The notes: generated from the letters alone by a model not told the origin. 64,000 nucleotides of DNA from Eucalyptus grandis (GCF_016545825.1 NC_052612.1:3472001-3536000); one strand, 5' to 3'; numbered from the stretch's first letter, positions 11,475 through 23,649 are shown. Numbers and translations are program-made.

Positions 11475-12999
11475 GGGATAAGAACGTTTCAAGTGCCAAA
11501 AGTTGGCACAGCGACACTTAGGTGCCAAAAGCTACGAAAGGTACACTTAAGTGTCACATTCGAAGAAAAACAGATCACTTCGGTCCACATCCGGCCAAAA
11601 TCGGCGGCGACGTGGCATTTTTCCGACGAATTTTCGGCAAAATGAATCCAAAACGATCTTTGTTTTGCACGATATGGCAAATAATGTAAAAACTAAGCAT
11701 CACTTTGGGTTGATATGGTAAAAAAATAATATAAAAATTCAATAAATTAAATTTAAAATTAGATTTATTTCAAATATTAAAAAATAATAATTTTAATAGT
11801 TCAAATAATAAAAAATAATAATTTTAATAGTTCAAATAATAAAAATAATAATTTTAATAGTTAAAATATTAAAAAATAATAAATTTAAAATTACATTTAG
11901 TTAAAATATTAAAAAATAATAATTTTAAAATTATATTTATTTAAAATATTTAAAAAATAACAAATTTAATATTAAATTTAGTTAAAATATTAAAAATAAT
12001 AATTTTAAAAATTAAAAATTAAAAAATAATTAAAAAATAATTTTAAAATTAGATTTAGTTAAAGAATTAAAAAATTTAAAATTAAATTTAGTTAAAATAT
12101 TAAAAAATAATAATTATAAAAATAATTTTTTTAAAAATATTTAAAAATAAAATTTTAAAATTAGATTTAGTTAAAATATTAAAAAATAATAATTTTAAAA
12201 TCAAATTTAGTTAAAATATTAAAATATAATAATTTTAAAATTAAAAATTTAAAAAAAGGGGGCGGACCCTCAGCCACCGCCCCCTTTTATTAATTTATAT
12301 ATTTTTGATAATTTTTTAATTTTTTTACTTTTTTATTTTTAAAATTATTATTATTTAATATTTTAACTAAATTTAATTTTAAAATTATTTTTATAAATAT
12401 TTTAACTAAATCTAGTTTTAAAATATTATTTTTTAATTTTTCTAAAATTTTTTTATTTTTAAAATTTTTTATTTTTTTTAATTGTTAAAATTTTTAAAAT
12501 TATTATTTTTTAATATTTTAACTATATTTAATTTGAAAATTTTTATTTTTTAATTTTTAACTAAATATAATTTTTAGATTTTTATTTTTATTTATTTTTA
12601 ATTTTTATTATAAAATTTTTATTTTTTAATATTTTAACTAAATGTAATTTTAAAATTATTATTTTAGTATTTTAACTATTAAAATTATTATTTTTTAATA
12701 TTTTAACTAAATGTAATTTTAAATTTAATTTATTTAATTTTTATATTATTTTTTTATCACATGAGCCTAAAACGACGCCGTTTTTGCATTATTTGGCCAT
12801 GTCAACATGCGAAACGACGTCGTTTTGGGCTCGGTTCTTCGGAAAAATGCCACGTCAGCCTTTTGGCTGGATTTTGGCCGGATTAGTACTCAAGTGATCC
12901 ATTTTGCTCCGATTTTGGTACTTAAGTGTACGTTTCGTAATTTTTGGCACTTAAGTATCCATTTGTGCCAACTTTTGGCACTCCAAGGGTCTTTGTCCC
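11475..12999. mobile_element. Fold-back MULE-like non-autonomous DNA transposon
   Basis: The terminal inverted repeats start gggataag at the left and read GGGACAAAG on the opposite strand at the right. They extend for well over 100 bases, with matched blocks agtgccaaaagttggcac, acttaagtg, cggccaaaat and acgtggcatttttcc. The ends are flanked by gttaatgtag (11465-11474) and gttaatgtgg (13000-13009), a 10-bp target duplication with one mismatch, as expected of Mutator-like elements. The interior is a long AT palindrome built from ttaaaatattaaaaaataat and its complement. It has no transposase. Confidence 0.85.
12254..12288. repeat. GC hairpin at the centre of the fold-back element
   Basis: A perfect 12-bp stem, aaaagggggcgg (12254-12265) with ccgccccctttt (12277-12288), surrounds an 11-base loop. 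It sits at the symmetry centre of the element and is the only GC-rich patch in roughly 1 kb of AT sequence. Confidence 0.9.
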
Positions 13000-13009
13000 G
13001 TTAATGTGG

Positions 13010-13389
13010 TCACTAGTCATAACTTGTGATGGGTACGTTCAAAACTTTTAGAGCTGATTTGCGATTCTTCCTAATAATTCTATGTCTCATGAAATCGGTT
13101 TGTAAATTGCTTGACGAGAACTGACAATGCCTTGACTCTTCCTAATCTAGCATGTAATTGTATTGTCAATTGGCTAAACGCGGTCCTGTTTATTGAAGAA
13201 GGTGAATTGCATTTAAGCATCAAACCGTCCATTTATATGTGTGTAGTTAATTCTATTACAAAAGTTCATGGAGATAGTAGATATCATGTCTGATGTCAGA
13301 ATATATGAAGTCATTTTCCGGGCTCGCCATCCTGGATCTTGTCAGAGAGATGCAAAGCTTCGTAATAAGCGCGCCCCATTTAGAATGGT
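13010..13389. other. Spacer between MULE-like element and DUF594 exon
   Basis: No gene was recognised here. It would lie just 3' of the DUF4220/DUF594 gene on the minus strand and could include its 3' untranslated region. Confidence 0.4.
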
Positions 13390-13723
13390 AGAAACAACCG
13401 AAATGAGCCATCAACAGCTAAACAAAGGTAAGAAGCTCTCCACCAAACAAAATCGAATTGTAGCACCTGCACATGTGTCTCCCCCTTTTTATGACCCGCT
13501 GCATATGGTAACATCTCAACCCACACTCCGCTCATCACCTTCCACTTATCTTCCCCATCTTTTTCGAGCCTTTCCATCTCTTTGGCCAACTTGATTCCTT
13601 GAGAGAACGTGGATTCCATCCTCTTGGAAGAATTATTATACAAATTCACGCATAGCTCCTCCACATCCGATACGTGTCCATGGATCTCGTTAAGCATGCC
13701 CACTAATCTAATTTGGGCAATAC
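13390..13723 (-). pseudogene. DUF4220/DUF594 gene, last exon (DUF594 domain), degraded
   Basis: This is the C-terminal exon of the gene whose first exon lies at 23577-27088. It starts after an AG acceptor at 13724 and joins the first exon to give VPG|IAQIR. It reads NSSKRMESTFSQGIKLAKEM, then VMSGVWVEMLPYAAGHKKGE, the DUF594 signature (WVEML-YAA). Past HVQVL the frame shifts; the conserved block GGELLTFV is followed by TAG where Trp is usual, then LLMAHFG. Proteins of this family are plant-specific predicted membrane proteins of poorly known function. About 9.85 kb now separates this exon from the first, mostly inserted elements. Confidence 0.8.
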
Positions 13724-14196
13724 CTGGTATGGCATCCCAAATTTTGAACTCTGTTTTCTATTGAATAAATCGGGCATTTCACTGACGAGCCTATATGGCT
13801 GTTCTCAGAGCTGATCACTCTTGAGATAACTAAGCTAGTTGGGGAAACTAATAAGGATTTTAAGGCAAATAGACTTGAGAATTCGACTAGGAATTGGCTT
13901 TTCGATCATGTCTATTTTTAGAGGCCATTGCGGCACTATATAAAATGATTTTGAATCAGAGATGGGCTGGTTCGACAGAGATGTGTGGCCAATCATGGAT
14001 GACATCACTAAATTGGAAAATTTTCGTCGACCGGCACTAGACTAATTTTCTTATTGTTTTGATACCCTGTGTATATATTTGAATCCTCAAGATTTTCACA
14101 ACAATCGAGAGTCGCCAATGGTCAAGTGGGTTCATAGTGACTCGAAGAAAATCGACAATAGGTTAGTTGCACTAAAATTTTCTGAAAGTTACCCGG
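13724..14196 (-). other. Intron of the DUF4220/DUF594 gene (residual)
   Basis: Removing the LTR element and one cccgg copy leaves a donor, CCGG|GTAACT, at about 14190-14196 and an acceptor, CCAG|GTATT, at 13724. Joining these restores a continuous family-like reading frame across the junction. The intron would be about 0.46 kb. It has no other feature that I can support. Confidence 0.6.
14192..14196. repeat. Left target-site duplication of the LTR element (cccgg)
   Basis: cccgg here and at 23571-23575 flank the element exactly. The fused flanks rebuild a DUF4220 exon-intron boundary, which supports this as the true target site. Confidence 0.7.
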
Positions 14197-14807
14197 TAGT
14201 TTAGGTCACGCTAAAAACTCGTCAATTGGAAATTAACAGTGAATTCGAGTCCGATTTTAGAAATTGAAGATTCTGTCATATCACGACCTATTTTAAGAAC
14301 GTCAACTCAGTCTCAACATTTTTCAGAGATTCCAAGATTTTTACGGAAAATCGATTTGGACGTCGCGGAAAATTTGACGGAAATTCAAATGGGCTCGTTT
14401 GAAGGAAATTTGGACTTCCAAGCCAAGCCTTTGAGTGTCAAGAATTTTAAAAATAGTTGTTCGGGATTTTTTCATTGAAATTGGATCTCAATTTAGGAAA
14501 TTGAGTGAAGAAATTGATCCTAAAGTTGGGAAATTCTGAGCTATGGTTGAAGGCTACAAATTTTGGCTTCAAAGTTGATTAATGGTGGGATTATCCTTCT
14601 AGAAAGAATTAGGGGACAAGAGGGATTAGGTTGAGAGCTTGTGGGACCAAGTCATTCAACATATTGGCTAAGGCTGGTGATTTTTGTTCCCCCTCCCAAC
14701 TGACTTCTCCCGCACGTCATCTGTTCCCCTCCTCACTCGAGCGATCTCTCCTTTCCATGGGCTTCGATTTTGTTTTCATTTCCCTGCAACTTCAATTTTT
14801 TCCTTTC

Positions 14808-14824
14808 ATCTCTCCACCGAGTTC
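14808..14824. repeat. LINE target-site duplication, left copy
   Basis: atctctccaccgagttc lies directly before the poly-T (poly-A of the minus-strand LINE) and is identical to 20882-20898. Confidence 0.95.
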
Positions 14825-15124
14825 TTTTTTTTTTGGTCAAAAGAGCTACTAATGTATTAGCTTAAGAAGTTTTAGAACACGACGATGCGTTACATTCTGA
14901 AACTAAAATATTCCAAAGGGATAGAGGGGGTCTATGCACCCAATTTAAAGGAAGGTGCTTTAAGCGGTGTGCGCGTACCAGCCAATTAGCTGCTTGATTT
15001 ACCTCCCGGGGACAATAAGTTACCGAGACATGGCGGCCCAGACGAAGCTCTTGTTGGCATCATTGTATTATGCTGCGCAAATTCCATGGTATCTCAGCTC
15101 GGCCCATGACATAGTTCACCACCG

Positions 15125-15765
15125 CTAAACTGTCACTTTCACAGAGAAAGCGAACTGCTTCACTTTGTGACTCTTGCACGTGAGACGACGACCAGTTCGA
15201 GATAAAGCGAAGCCCGTGTAAAAGAGCTCTGCTTCTGCCTGTTCCGCCAAAGAAACCCTAGCCTCCGCTGCAAATCCGTCGACGACAAGCCCCTCTTTAT
15301 TTCTGGTGATGCCGGCTACAGAACAAAGGAATTCTCCTGGTACCCATGATGCGTCCACGTTTAATTTCAACTCACTAATTCTCGATGGTGTCCATTCCTC
15401 TGGTAAGTGCCGATTTCTTGTTTGATTTGGGGCTTTCTTCGTTCCTCTACTGAAGGCTAGATTTTGGGTATGTGCAAGGTCGAGAACATCCGCTAGGTTT
15501 GGAGTTTTATCTCTGAAGATCCGTGCGTTTCAAGCTTTCCAGATCTACCATAGCACCCCTGCGATAAACTCACGCTCAGGTGATTTCTTTCTTGATTCGA
15601 ATACTGTCAGAAGCCATTGATCGATTCTTCGGATTTGTTTCATCATATTCGTTCCCTGTAGTCTGTTATCTCTCCAAATCTCTTTAGTCCATCTGCAAAA
15701 TAGGAAAAGATGTTTGGTAGTTTCAATTTCCGTGTGACACATCTGACAGAGAGGGTCTAGACTGA

Positions 15766-15803
<38 letters not shown>

Positions 15804-18800
15804 TAGAGGTTCTCCCTGGTAGGAACGGCATTTTGACAGATGCTCCATAGGAAGGTTTGGATTTTCGGTGGAACGGAGAGGCTCCATATCTGTGTCCATA
15901 AAGATCATGGGGGCTGGTAAGAACAAGAGGCTTTCTGTGAGTTTTGTTTGGTATTCATTGCCTGTGTTCTGTTATAGCCGCTTTTTACCGTGAATTCCCC
16001 TCTACTGTTACCCTATCCATATTCTGCTGTCGGGTTTGGGATCTGTACTCAAGGGTATAGCTAGAATCTCTCTTGCTATTTTCTCCTCAAAATACTGATG
16101 AATAAGAGTTTGCTTCCATGTTCGGGAGTCTTCATTAATCAATCCTTCCACCATAGTTGGTTCTGCTTGATTGACTGGTCGACCATTTAACTCCTGTGAT
16201 AACCATTTATCCTCCATGATTTTGATTGATTTACCATCCTTGACTAACCATTTGATATCTGGTTTAATAGAATCTCGCCCCAACAGCATACTTTGCCAGC
16301 CCCAAGATGGTCGCCGGCCCTTCTGTGCATCCCATATATCTCCATGAGGGAAGTATATACGCTTCAGAACTTTACTCCATAGTGCATCCTGGGAAATGTG
16401 CAACCGCCAGACTTGTTTACCAAGCATCGCACAATTGAAGGTAATTAAGTCTTTGAATCCCATCCCTCCTTCATCCTTTCTTTTCTTCATAGCAGCCCAA
16501 TTTTTCCAGTGGATTCCCTTTTTTGTATCTCCTTTTTGCCACCAGAATGAAGCTATTCGCCTTTCAATTGCTCTGCAGATGGAGACTAGCGGTTAGAAGA
16601 TCGACATAGCATATGTTGGTATGGCCTGCACCACACTCTTAATCAAGACTCCCTTTCCTGCTTTAATGAGTAATTTCTCCTTTCAGCCCTCCAACTTGGA
16701 GTTTACTCTGGTTAGTATCCATGCAAATAATTCTTTCTTAGATTGTCCCCATTCTGTAGGGATACCTAAGTATTTGCCTGTCTTGTCAAACACAGGCACT
16801 CTCAGCTCGTGAGCCATGTTTCTTTTAAGTGGTAAGGGACAATTCTTACTAAAAGAAACTCCTGACTTATTTAGGTTAACCGCTTGCCCCGTTGCATAAC
16901 AGTATTGATTAATTGTTAATGACAGATTCTGACATTCCTTTAAGGTGCCATCCAAGAAGAAAATAACATCATCCGCGAACATAAGGTGAGAGAGCTTAGG
17001 ACAAGACCTGTTAAGCTGTATGCCTTGTATGCTGCCTTCCTCTATTGCTTTTTTCATTAACCACGTTAGTACATTTGTGATTAGGATGAATAAATAAGGT
17101 GACAGTGGATCTCCTTGCCTTAGACCTCTGGATGGACTGAAAAACGAGGTAGGTTCTCCATTGAGCTTAACATTGAAGGTTACTGTGGTAATGCATTGCA
17201 TTATTAGAGCCACCCATTTCTCAGAAAAAACCCATTTTCAGCATACAATCCCGAACAAAATCCCATTCAATTCTGTCATATGCTTTTTGCATATCTAGTT
17301 TGAGTATTGCTTGATGTTTTTTCTGTCTTCTGGTGATGAGCAGCTGGTGTATCACTTCCTACACAATCATGATGTTATCCTATATCTAACGCCCCTGGAT
17401 GAAGGCACTCTGTTCAGGTTCGATTATCTCTGGTAGCCACTGCTTCAATCTATTTGCAAATAGTTTCGAGATAATTTTATAACTGAAGTTGCAAAGACTG
17501 ATGGGTCTACACCGACAAATTGTCTCAGGACTTTTCACTTTGGGAATCAAGGCAATATAGGTTTGATTTAAATGAGGATCCAAAACTCCTGTGTTGAAGA
17601 AATTCTGCACCAGTTGGAACAGGTCAGTCTGAATAATCTCCCAACTGTTTTGATAGAACAGGCCATTGAACCCATCAGGACCTGGCACTTTCATAGCTCC
17701 CAACTGAAAAAATGCTGTTTTAATTTCCTCCATCGTGTGATTAGCCACCAGGAATGCATTTATATGATCATCAATAGGAGAGTGGCATTGGCTTAAGATC
17801 GGCTGATAATTTCATTCCCCTGTTGTTTTATATAAATTGATGTAATAGTCATAGATGTGATGTCTGATTTCACCTGGATCCCGACACCATCTATTATCTT
17901 CCACTTGTAGCATTGTAATATGATTTCTATGCCTCCTTTGAACTGTAGTGGCATGAAAAAAACTTGTATTTTTGTCTCCCCACTGTAACCATTTAATTTG
18001 CGATCTCAGTCCCCAATATTGTTCCTCCTGTTTTCTTAGTGTATCTATCTGGTGAATGATGCTTTTCACTTCCTGTCTGCTTGAATTCTGTTGTGGCTGA
18101 TTGGTTATTGCTGTTAGGGCCTGAGTTAACTCTTTTATCCTTCTGGGTGCATGTGCAAACTGTTTTTGACTCCATTGTGTCAGTTTTTTGGCTGTCTCAT
18201 GAAGTTTGGCTGAAAAGGTGGTCTGTGTAAGGGTTGTGTGGGTCCATGCGTGGTTAATAACTTCATGATATTCTTCACTCTCCAACCAGAAGGCCTCCAT
18301 TTCAAATTCTTTTCTTCTCTTCCTTTGTACAGGGTGTAGCCTCAGAACCAGAGGACTGTGGTCCGAGCCAATTGCTGGAAATGCATGAATTTCTGCATCA
18401 TGGAATATTACTCGCCATTCCAAGGTACATAACACTCTATCCAGTCTTTTTTTAACAAGATCCTCCCCTTCTCTGTTGTTTGCCCACGTAAATGCACAGC
18501 CTTGGCTATCCATGTCCATTAGAGATAACTCATTAAGCATATTTCTGAAAGCTACTATTCTTTGATTGTCTGCTTCCCTTTTCCCAACCTTTTCCCATAA
18601 ATACAAAATTTCGTTAAAATCCCCCATGCATATCCATGGATTGGAACTGTGAGGCTTCACTGTCTTCAATTGCTGCCATAAGTGTGTCCTCTCACCAAAA
18701 TTTGTGGACGCATGAATAAAGGTAATCTACATAACTAATTTCTTGGCAGAATCAGTACATTTGACATCAATAAAGTGTTTTGAACTGCTTTGCACTTGCA

Positions 18801-19032
18801 ATGTTACTTCCTTATTCCACATTAGCGCCAATCCCCCTACTATACCCATTGGATTTTCTAGAAATAAGTTATGGAATTGAAGTTTCCTGCATATACTTTC
18901 CACCATCGATGCTTTGTTTTTAGTCTCCATTATAAAAACTATACTGGGCCTTTCAAGAGCAATTAATGCTCTTAGCTCTTGGATTGTCAGGGGGTTGCCT
19001 AGCCCCTGACAATTCCAACTAATGATTTTCAT
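15125..19032 (-). pseudogene. LINE ORF2: endonuclease, reverse transcriptase, zf-RVT, RNase H
   Basis: ORF2 would nick the target, prime and copy LINE RNA. It starts MKIISWNCQGLGNP (AP endonuclease fold), with METK, GDFNEI and GSDHSPL following. The reverse transcriptase has KVPGPDGFN, EPEQSAFIQGR, RQGDPLSPYLF and the active-site FADD (about 16968-16979). A zf-RVT segment follows (GGMGFKDLITFNCAMLGKQ, later TEIETTKHLFLFC), then an RNase H-like tail, KLNVDASWVPGEF, at 15125-15370. Stops interrupt it at about 18727, 17812 and 17386, and the frame shifts near 17215. A 35-base T run (15768-15802) lies inside the zf-RVT part. Confidence 0.92.
15768..15802. repeat. 35-base T homopolymer within LINE ORF2
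   Basis: On the coding strand it is an A run that would encode about eleven Lys between NLY and the segment before TEIETTKHLFLFC. Related LINEs have only a short basic stretch there, so I infer expansion of a small A run. Confidence 0.85.
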
Positions 19033-20246
19033 GTCGTCTTTGGTGGCTTATTAGGGCTAGCCACCAAAGCCCAATCTTTTCTATCATTAAGAAACTTCAC
19101 TAGAGTCTCTGTCATGCCTGAATCATCAATGAGGATAGGTATTGGTTTAGGTAAGCATTTCTGCTTCTTAGCTTTCTGCACCTTCATGTTCTTCTTGCTA
19201 CTCTTTCCTATTTTTAGAGGATTCTGTATGGGAATATCTGAGCAGATAATCTGTGTTCCATAATCTTTAATGACCTTCTGATTTGTAACAGGGACTTCCA
19301 TTCTCTCCGGCTCCGAGGAACTTTCAGCTCTTTTTTTTTTTTTGCAGGCTTCAAGACGCATTTCTGGACCTTTCTCTCGTATGATTAGAGCCTGCTCTCT
19401 ACTTGGAGAATGTGCTACAGGTATGGTTTCTTCTACAATAATGTCTTCTTCGATGTTTCCATAAAAAGCCTCCCAATAAGGACTATGATCACTGACTTCT
19501 GCTTTCAGCCATGGTCCATAGGAACCAATTTTGTCGACTGCCCATGGTGATTTTGCATAAGGAATTTCTGGACAATCTTGTGCGTAGTGGCCTATCCTTC
19601 CACAGGAGTAGCAATAATGGGGTAATCTCTCGTATTTAAATTCTACCCACAGCCATTTATTGTCAATATCCAATATGGTGCCTGCTTTCAGAGGAGTAGA
19701 TAAGTCTACTTCCACTCTAACTCTTCCTCCTCTTTGCTGCAGATTTCCCATGGTTTCGAGCTGTATTTCTTGAACCTAGCCTAACTTTCTCCCCAGATCA
19801 TGGTAAACTATTTCCACCCTCCAACCGGGGGGAATACCTCCAATTCGAACCCAGAACGCTGCTCTAGAAAAGTCATAACAATGTTCTGTAATTTCAGGCT
19901 CACATTGTTTCAGCACAAGCAAATTGCTGGAGTAAGACCAAGGTGCAAATTTCAGGATTCTATCATTTTCCACCTCTGATTGAAACACAAAGGTAAAGAG
20001 ACCTATTCCCTTTTGAGCGCATTCTACTGCTTCTGTTTTCCATGCTTTCTTTATAGTTGTGAAGAATGTTGGAAAATTTACATTGGGTTTAGAATAGAGT
20101 TTACCCAAGATTGTTCTGTTGCATTCATCTCTTTTTTGTAAAGATATTTCCGGGTTTACTTCAACCACATCTTCCTCAGCCCATAGATGTCCTAATCGTT
20201 TGCATAATGCTGCTACACGTAGCTCATTTTCTTCTTTATCATCCAT
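19029..20246 (-). pseudogene. LINE ORF1: DUF4283 and CCHC zinc-knuckle RNA-binding protein
   Basis: This is about 405 codons. The N-terminal part (residues about 40-150) is a DUF4283 domain with NRTILGKLYSKPNVN and WSYSSNLLVLKQCEPE. A zinc knuckle, CYSCGRIGHYAQDC (C-X2-C-X4-H-X4-C), follows near residue 212. The C-terminal third is basic and charged. ORF1 proteins coat LINE RNA in a ribonucleoprotein. One in-frame TAG after HDLGRKLG (codon 19776-19778) breaks it. The stop TGA overlaps the ORF2 start. Confidence 0.9.
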
Positions 20247-20881
20247 GCTGTCTGACTAGGTTAGAGAGCTTAAGAACCTAGAAAGAGCAGTCAATACTTC
20301 TATATTTTGCCGAGATTCCTCTTGGGCATTTTACCAAACATCATGCTGACAGAAAACTCAACACTAATTTTCAGTAGATCTTTTCATCCAAGCTGGATCC
20401 ATACCCTGATCAGAAGCTTTTCACAAAACATCTAGCATGATTTCCTTCCAGAAGTGCAGACCAAAATCATTTTCTCCTTACCAACAGATTCGTATTCACA
20501 CTAACGGCTACTGCGTGGATCCCAAGCACTCCGCCAACCTGAAGAAAAAGAAGGAGAGATCCAACCTTGAATCAAGCCTCGTAAGCCAATGCTCCTACCT
20601 TGATTAGAAGCTTTTCACAGAACATCTACAGTGATTATCTTGAATCAAGCCTCGTTCGCCAGTGCTCCTGTCTGAGAAGGCCACCGCATTCAACCAACGC
20701 ATAGCAGATGAAATTTTTTTTAGGGTTTTTGTTTTTTATGAAATGATAAGTAACAGGGACAAAAAACTGGAAAGAGACTATATTTAGCCGAGGTCTAGGG
20801 TTTTTGGATGAGACATCGCTACCAGAGGGTAGAGAGATACTCGCATACACGAGAGAAGTGACTGTTCCCGAGTCGTGTCTA

Positions 20882-20898
20882 ATCTCTCCACCGAGTTC
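20882..20898. repeat. LINE target-site duplication, right copy
   Basis: atctctccaccgagttc here is identical to 14808-14824. It fixes the 5' end of the LINE at 20881. Confidence 0.95.
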
Positions 20899-22529
20899 AA
20901 GCCCGTGCGCCAGCTGCCCGTTCTCTTCCGCCAGCAACGAAGACCCAGCTCCTCTCCTTCACTGCTCCCTCATCCAGCAGCAATTCGACCGAAGCAGCTC
21001 GGCCACACGTGCGTTCAACCAGTGAAGCGGTCCACTCTCCTCCAGTCAACAAAACCAGCGGGCTTCTCCATTGTTGACCGAAGTTCTTCACCACTTCGTG
21101 TCTTTGCGCCAGCGAAGTCTCCATGTGCGCCTGTGTCTCCTCTCCGTTCGCTTCTTGGCTGCCAGCGCGTCTTCAAGGTCAACAAACCAGCCTAAGTTTC
21201 ATTCGGTTGACCGCTTGCCTCACGCTGCAGCTGTCAGCGAAGCTTGAAGCCACCGAAGCAGCTGCCTTCGTCCACACCTCCGCCAGCGAAGTCAACGAAG
21301 CAGCTCCATCTCCCTGGTTGTTGACCGCCTCAGCTGCCGATCTCCTTCGCTGCTGCTCCTCGGCCATGAAGACAAGCAGCGACCAAGCTGCCGCGTGCCA
21401 GCGTCCCTCTTCCCCAGCGAGTCAAGCAACGGAAGCAGCTCTCTCTTCCTCGTCTTCGTCCGCGTCCTCTCCTCACGCTGCTCGGCCCATTTGTGATCGA
21501 GCCCAGCACCCACGAAGCCAGCGAAGCCCATCTCTACAGCAGTTGTTCAGCCCAGCTCCATGCGGCATCTTGGCCCAATTCCAGCCCAGTGAATTTCTTT
21601 GGGCCGCAAGTTAGACCAGAATTCAGCCCAGCAGTTAGGCCCGTGTCTTCAGCCCATCTCCACGTAAATTGCAGCCCAAGAAGCAGCCCACAGTTCAGCC
21701 TTTGAAGCCCTTGGATCCAGCAAATTCTTGAGGCCCAGCCCGCGAAGCCAAGCCCAACCGCAAGTTCAGCCCAAGCCTAGAATTTTCTGTGGGCTTGTAA
21801 AGTTTCTTGGCCCGGCCCTAGTGTGCATCAACGCCACCGAAATTTTGGAATTTGGCCGCCATCACGTCGTGGTCGCGGTGTTCCGATCTTCGCTTTGCCA
21901 AGTGAGTTTTGCTCACTAATGCTTTCTTAGTCTGCTAATTATGCCTAAGGGTTGATTAGATTTAATTAAGTGCAATTATGTGGTTAGATTAGTTTAGAAC
22001 AATTAAATTAGTGACTTAATGATGTATGTTAGGTGGTTAGACTTAGTCATTAGCAAGTAGAGAGCTTCTAATATTTATTGAATGCATCTCGGGATTTTTC
22101 TCGACCCTTATCGAGCTTCAATTAGGCATTATGGGCCTAAAGTGGATTTTTAGTAATTATTTATTAATTTTCGAAATTAATTTAATTATTTATTATTTTC
22201 CGAAAATTCAACCGGGATGGCCGATGACTAGAATTTCATGCTGATGATCGTGGTGTAGCCCGTTTATTTATTTGAGCTTTATTTTGTGCTAAATTGATTT
22301 ATGAGTGATTTTAGGATTTATTCCTAAATTGAATAATTTTGGAAAATCAATTGAAGAAAAACCGAGCATCGGCTGACAGTGCCAAAAATATTTTAGTGGA
22401 CTACAGAAAATGGTGGGATTTGTGGAAAGGAAATTATAGTATTTTGGCTAAAGGCCGACCGTGTACCCACACACGACTATTTTTATCGGGTGTGATAAAA
22501 ATGATGAATTGATGTAAAATCTAAGGTTG

Positions 22530-22860
22530 TATCATACCGCTCGATGACCATATAGGTCATTTTGAAGAATGGACGGTATGCAATGTTGGCTTGGTGACTC
22601 AATATGTCATTTTGGAGAATGGACGGCAATTATATAATACCAACTTGATGACCGTATAGGTCATTTTGGAGAATGGACGACATGCCATAACGGCTCGGTG
22701 ACATAATATGTCATTTTGTAGAATTGACATTATGATGAATATACATGGTGACTTATAATGTCATTTCAAAGATTGATTCATTTAAAATACCGGCTTGGAA
22801 ACCCGATGGGTTATTTTAGAGAATGGACAGTATTGATTTAAATGACCAAGAGTGGTCTGA
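22530..22860 (+). repeat. Minisatellite of about 52 bp inside the LTR
   Basis: About six imperfect units of the form gatgaccatataggtcatttt-ggagaatggac occur here. They occupy the same place in the LTR as the 81-bp CACGTG array at 4560-5225 and share the gtgac / gagaatg core, but they lack CACGTG. The locus has therefore diverged strongly between copies of one LTR family. Confidence 0.75.
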
Positions 22861-23649
22861 TTGATATGTAATCAACTAGGTCAATTGATCATTGTTTTGA
22901 TATGATGTTGTGAATTGATTAATTTAATGGAAATGATTGGTGAATGGTTCGATTGACACATAATCGACTAGGTCGATTTGATCGATGCTTCAATCTGTGA
23001 TGTGATTATTTGTGTGCCTATTTGATCTGTGCTAATATGCAAGGTAGAATCTGAGGCCAAGGTAAGTCCTCTGACTCGTGTTATTCATAGGCAACCCTAA
23101 AGTGTATTGGTTTACTAATTGGGTCTTAGGGGGTAGAACTTACTGAGACATTGTCTCATTGGTTATTGAATAACCATTTCAGGTCCCTAGATGCAGTAGA
23201 CTTGGATTTTGAAGATCTTGAAAGTTCGGTGCAATCTGCTGAAGGCTCTAGTTGGAGTATAGAGAATGATGAAGAGGATGACGGGGACCCGTAGCTTGTA
23301 CAACCCCACTTCTGCTTGTAGACCTTGTTTTTAAACTGGCTTATAGTGAATTGAACTTAATAGTTCACTTTGTACATAAGAGTTAAGGTTTTTAAGAGTT
23401 TGAAATTTAGTCCTACTGTCCTATCCCAATGTTTTATTGTCTGGGAATTTTTAATTGCTTCCGTAGGTGCATATGAAAATGAAAGGATCGGCGATACGTC
23501 TTGGGATATCACAAATTTTTAATCGACCAAGGTGAGGGATGGGTGCGTGCCCAAGGATTGCGGCATGACACCCGGTACAGTGGACATGAGATTAGGTTGA
23601 TTAAGTAAAAGTTATATCATGTAATCAGAAAGGATCTTGCTGAATTCCC

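Larger units (their letters stand above)
14825..20881 (-). mobile_element. Full-length L1-type LINE (non-LTR retrotransposon)
   Basis: This 6.06-kb element is on the minus strand. Its order from the right is a 5' leader (20881-20247), ORF1 (20246-19029), ORF2 (19032 to about 15125) and a 3' end with an A tail of 10 (14825-14834 as T). Perfect 17-bp target duplications flank it. ORF1 and ORF2 overlap in ATGA. Several in-frame stops and at least one frameshift show that it is no longer active. It inserted inside the LTR element. Confidence 0.95.
14197..23570 (+). mobile_element. Solo-LTR-like retroelement, split by a LINE
   Basis: The element runs from ta (probably a mutated tg) at 14197 to ca at 23570 and is flanked by 5-bp cccgg duplications. 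Without the LINE and its 17-bp duplicate it is about 3.3 kb. It contains no gag-pol, so a solo LTR or a non-autonomous LTR element are both possible. The segment 20899-21780 is rich in agcccag and cagcgaagc motifs and keeps frames open by composition. The segment 22080-23570 matches the minus-strand LTR fragment at 3785-6016 and ends in GGCATGACA. It inserted at the exon-intron border of the DUF4220 gene. Confidence 0.75.

Noticed and set aside
20875..21705. Several plus-strand frames up to 163 codons
   Set aside because: Compositional (Ala/Ser/Pro-rich from agcccag and gcgaagc repeats) inside the LTR element; no domain.
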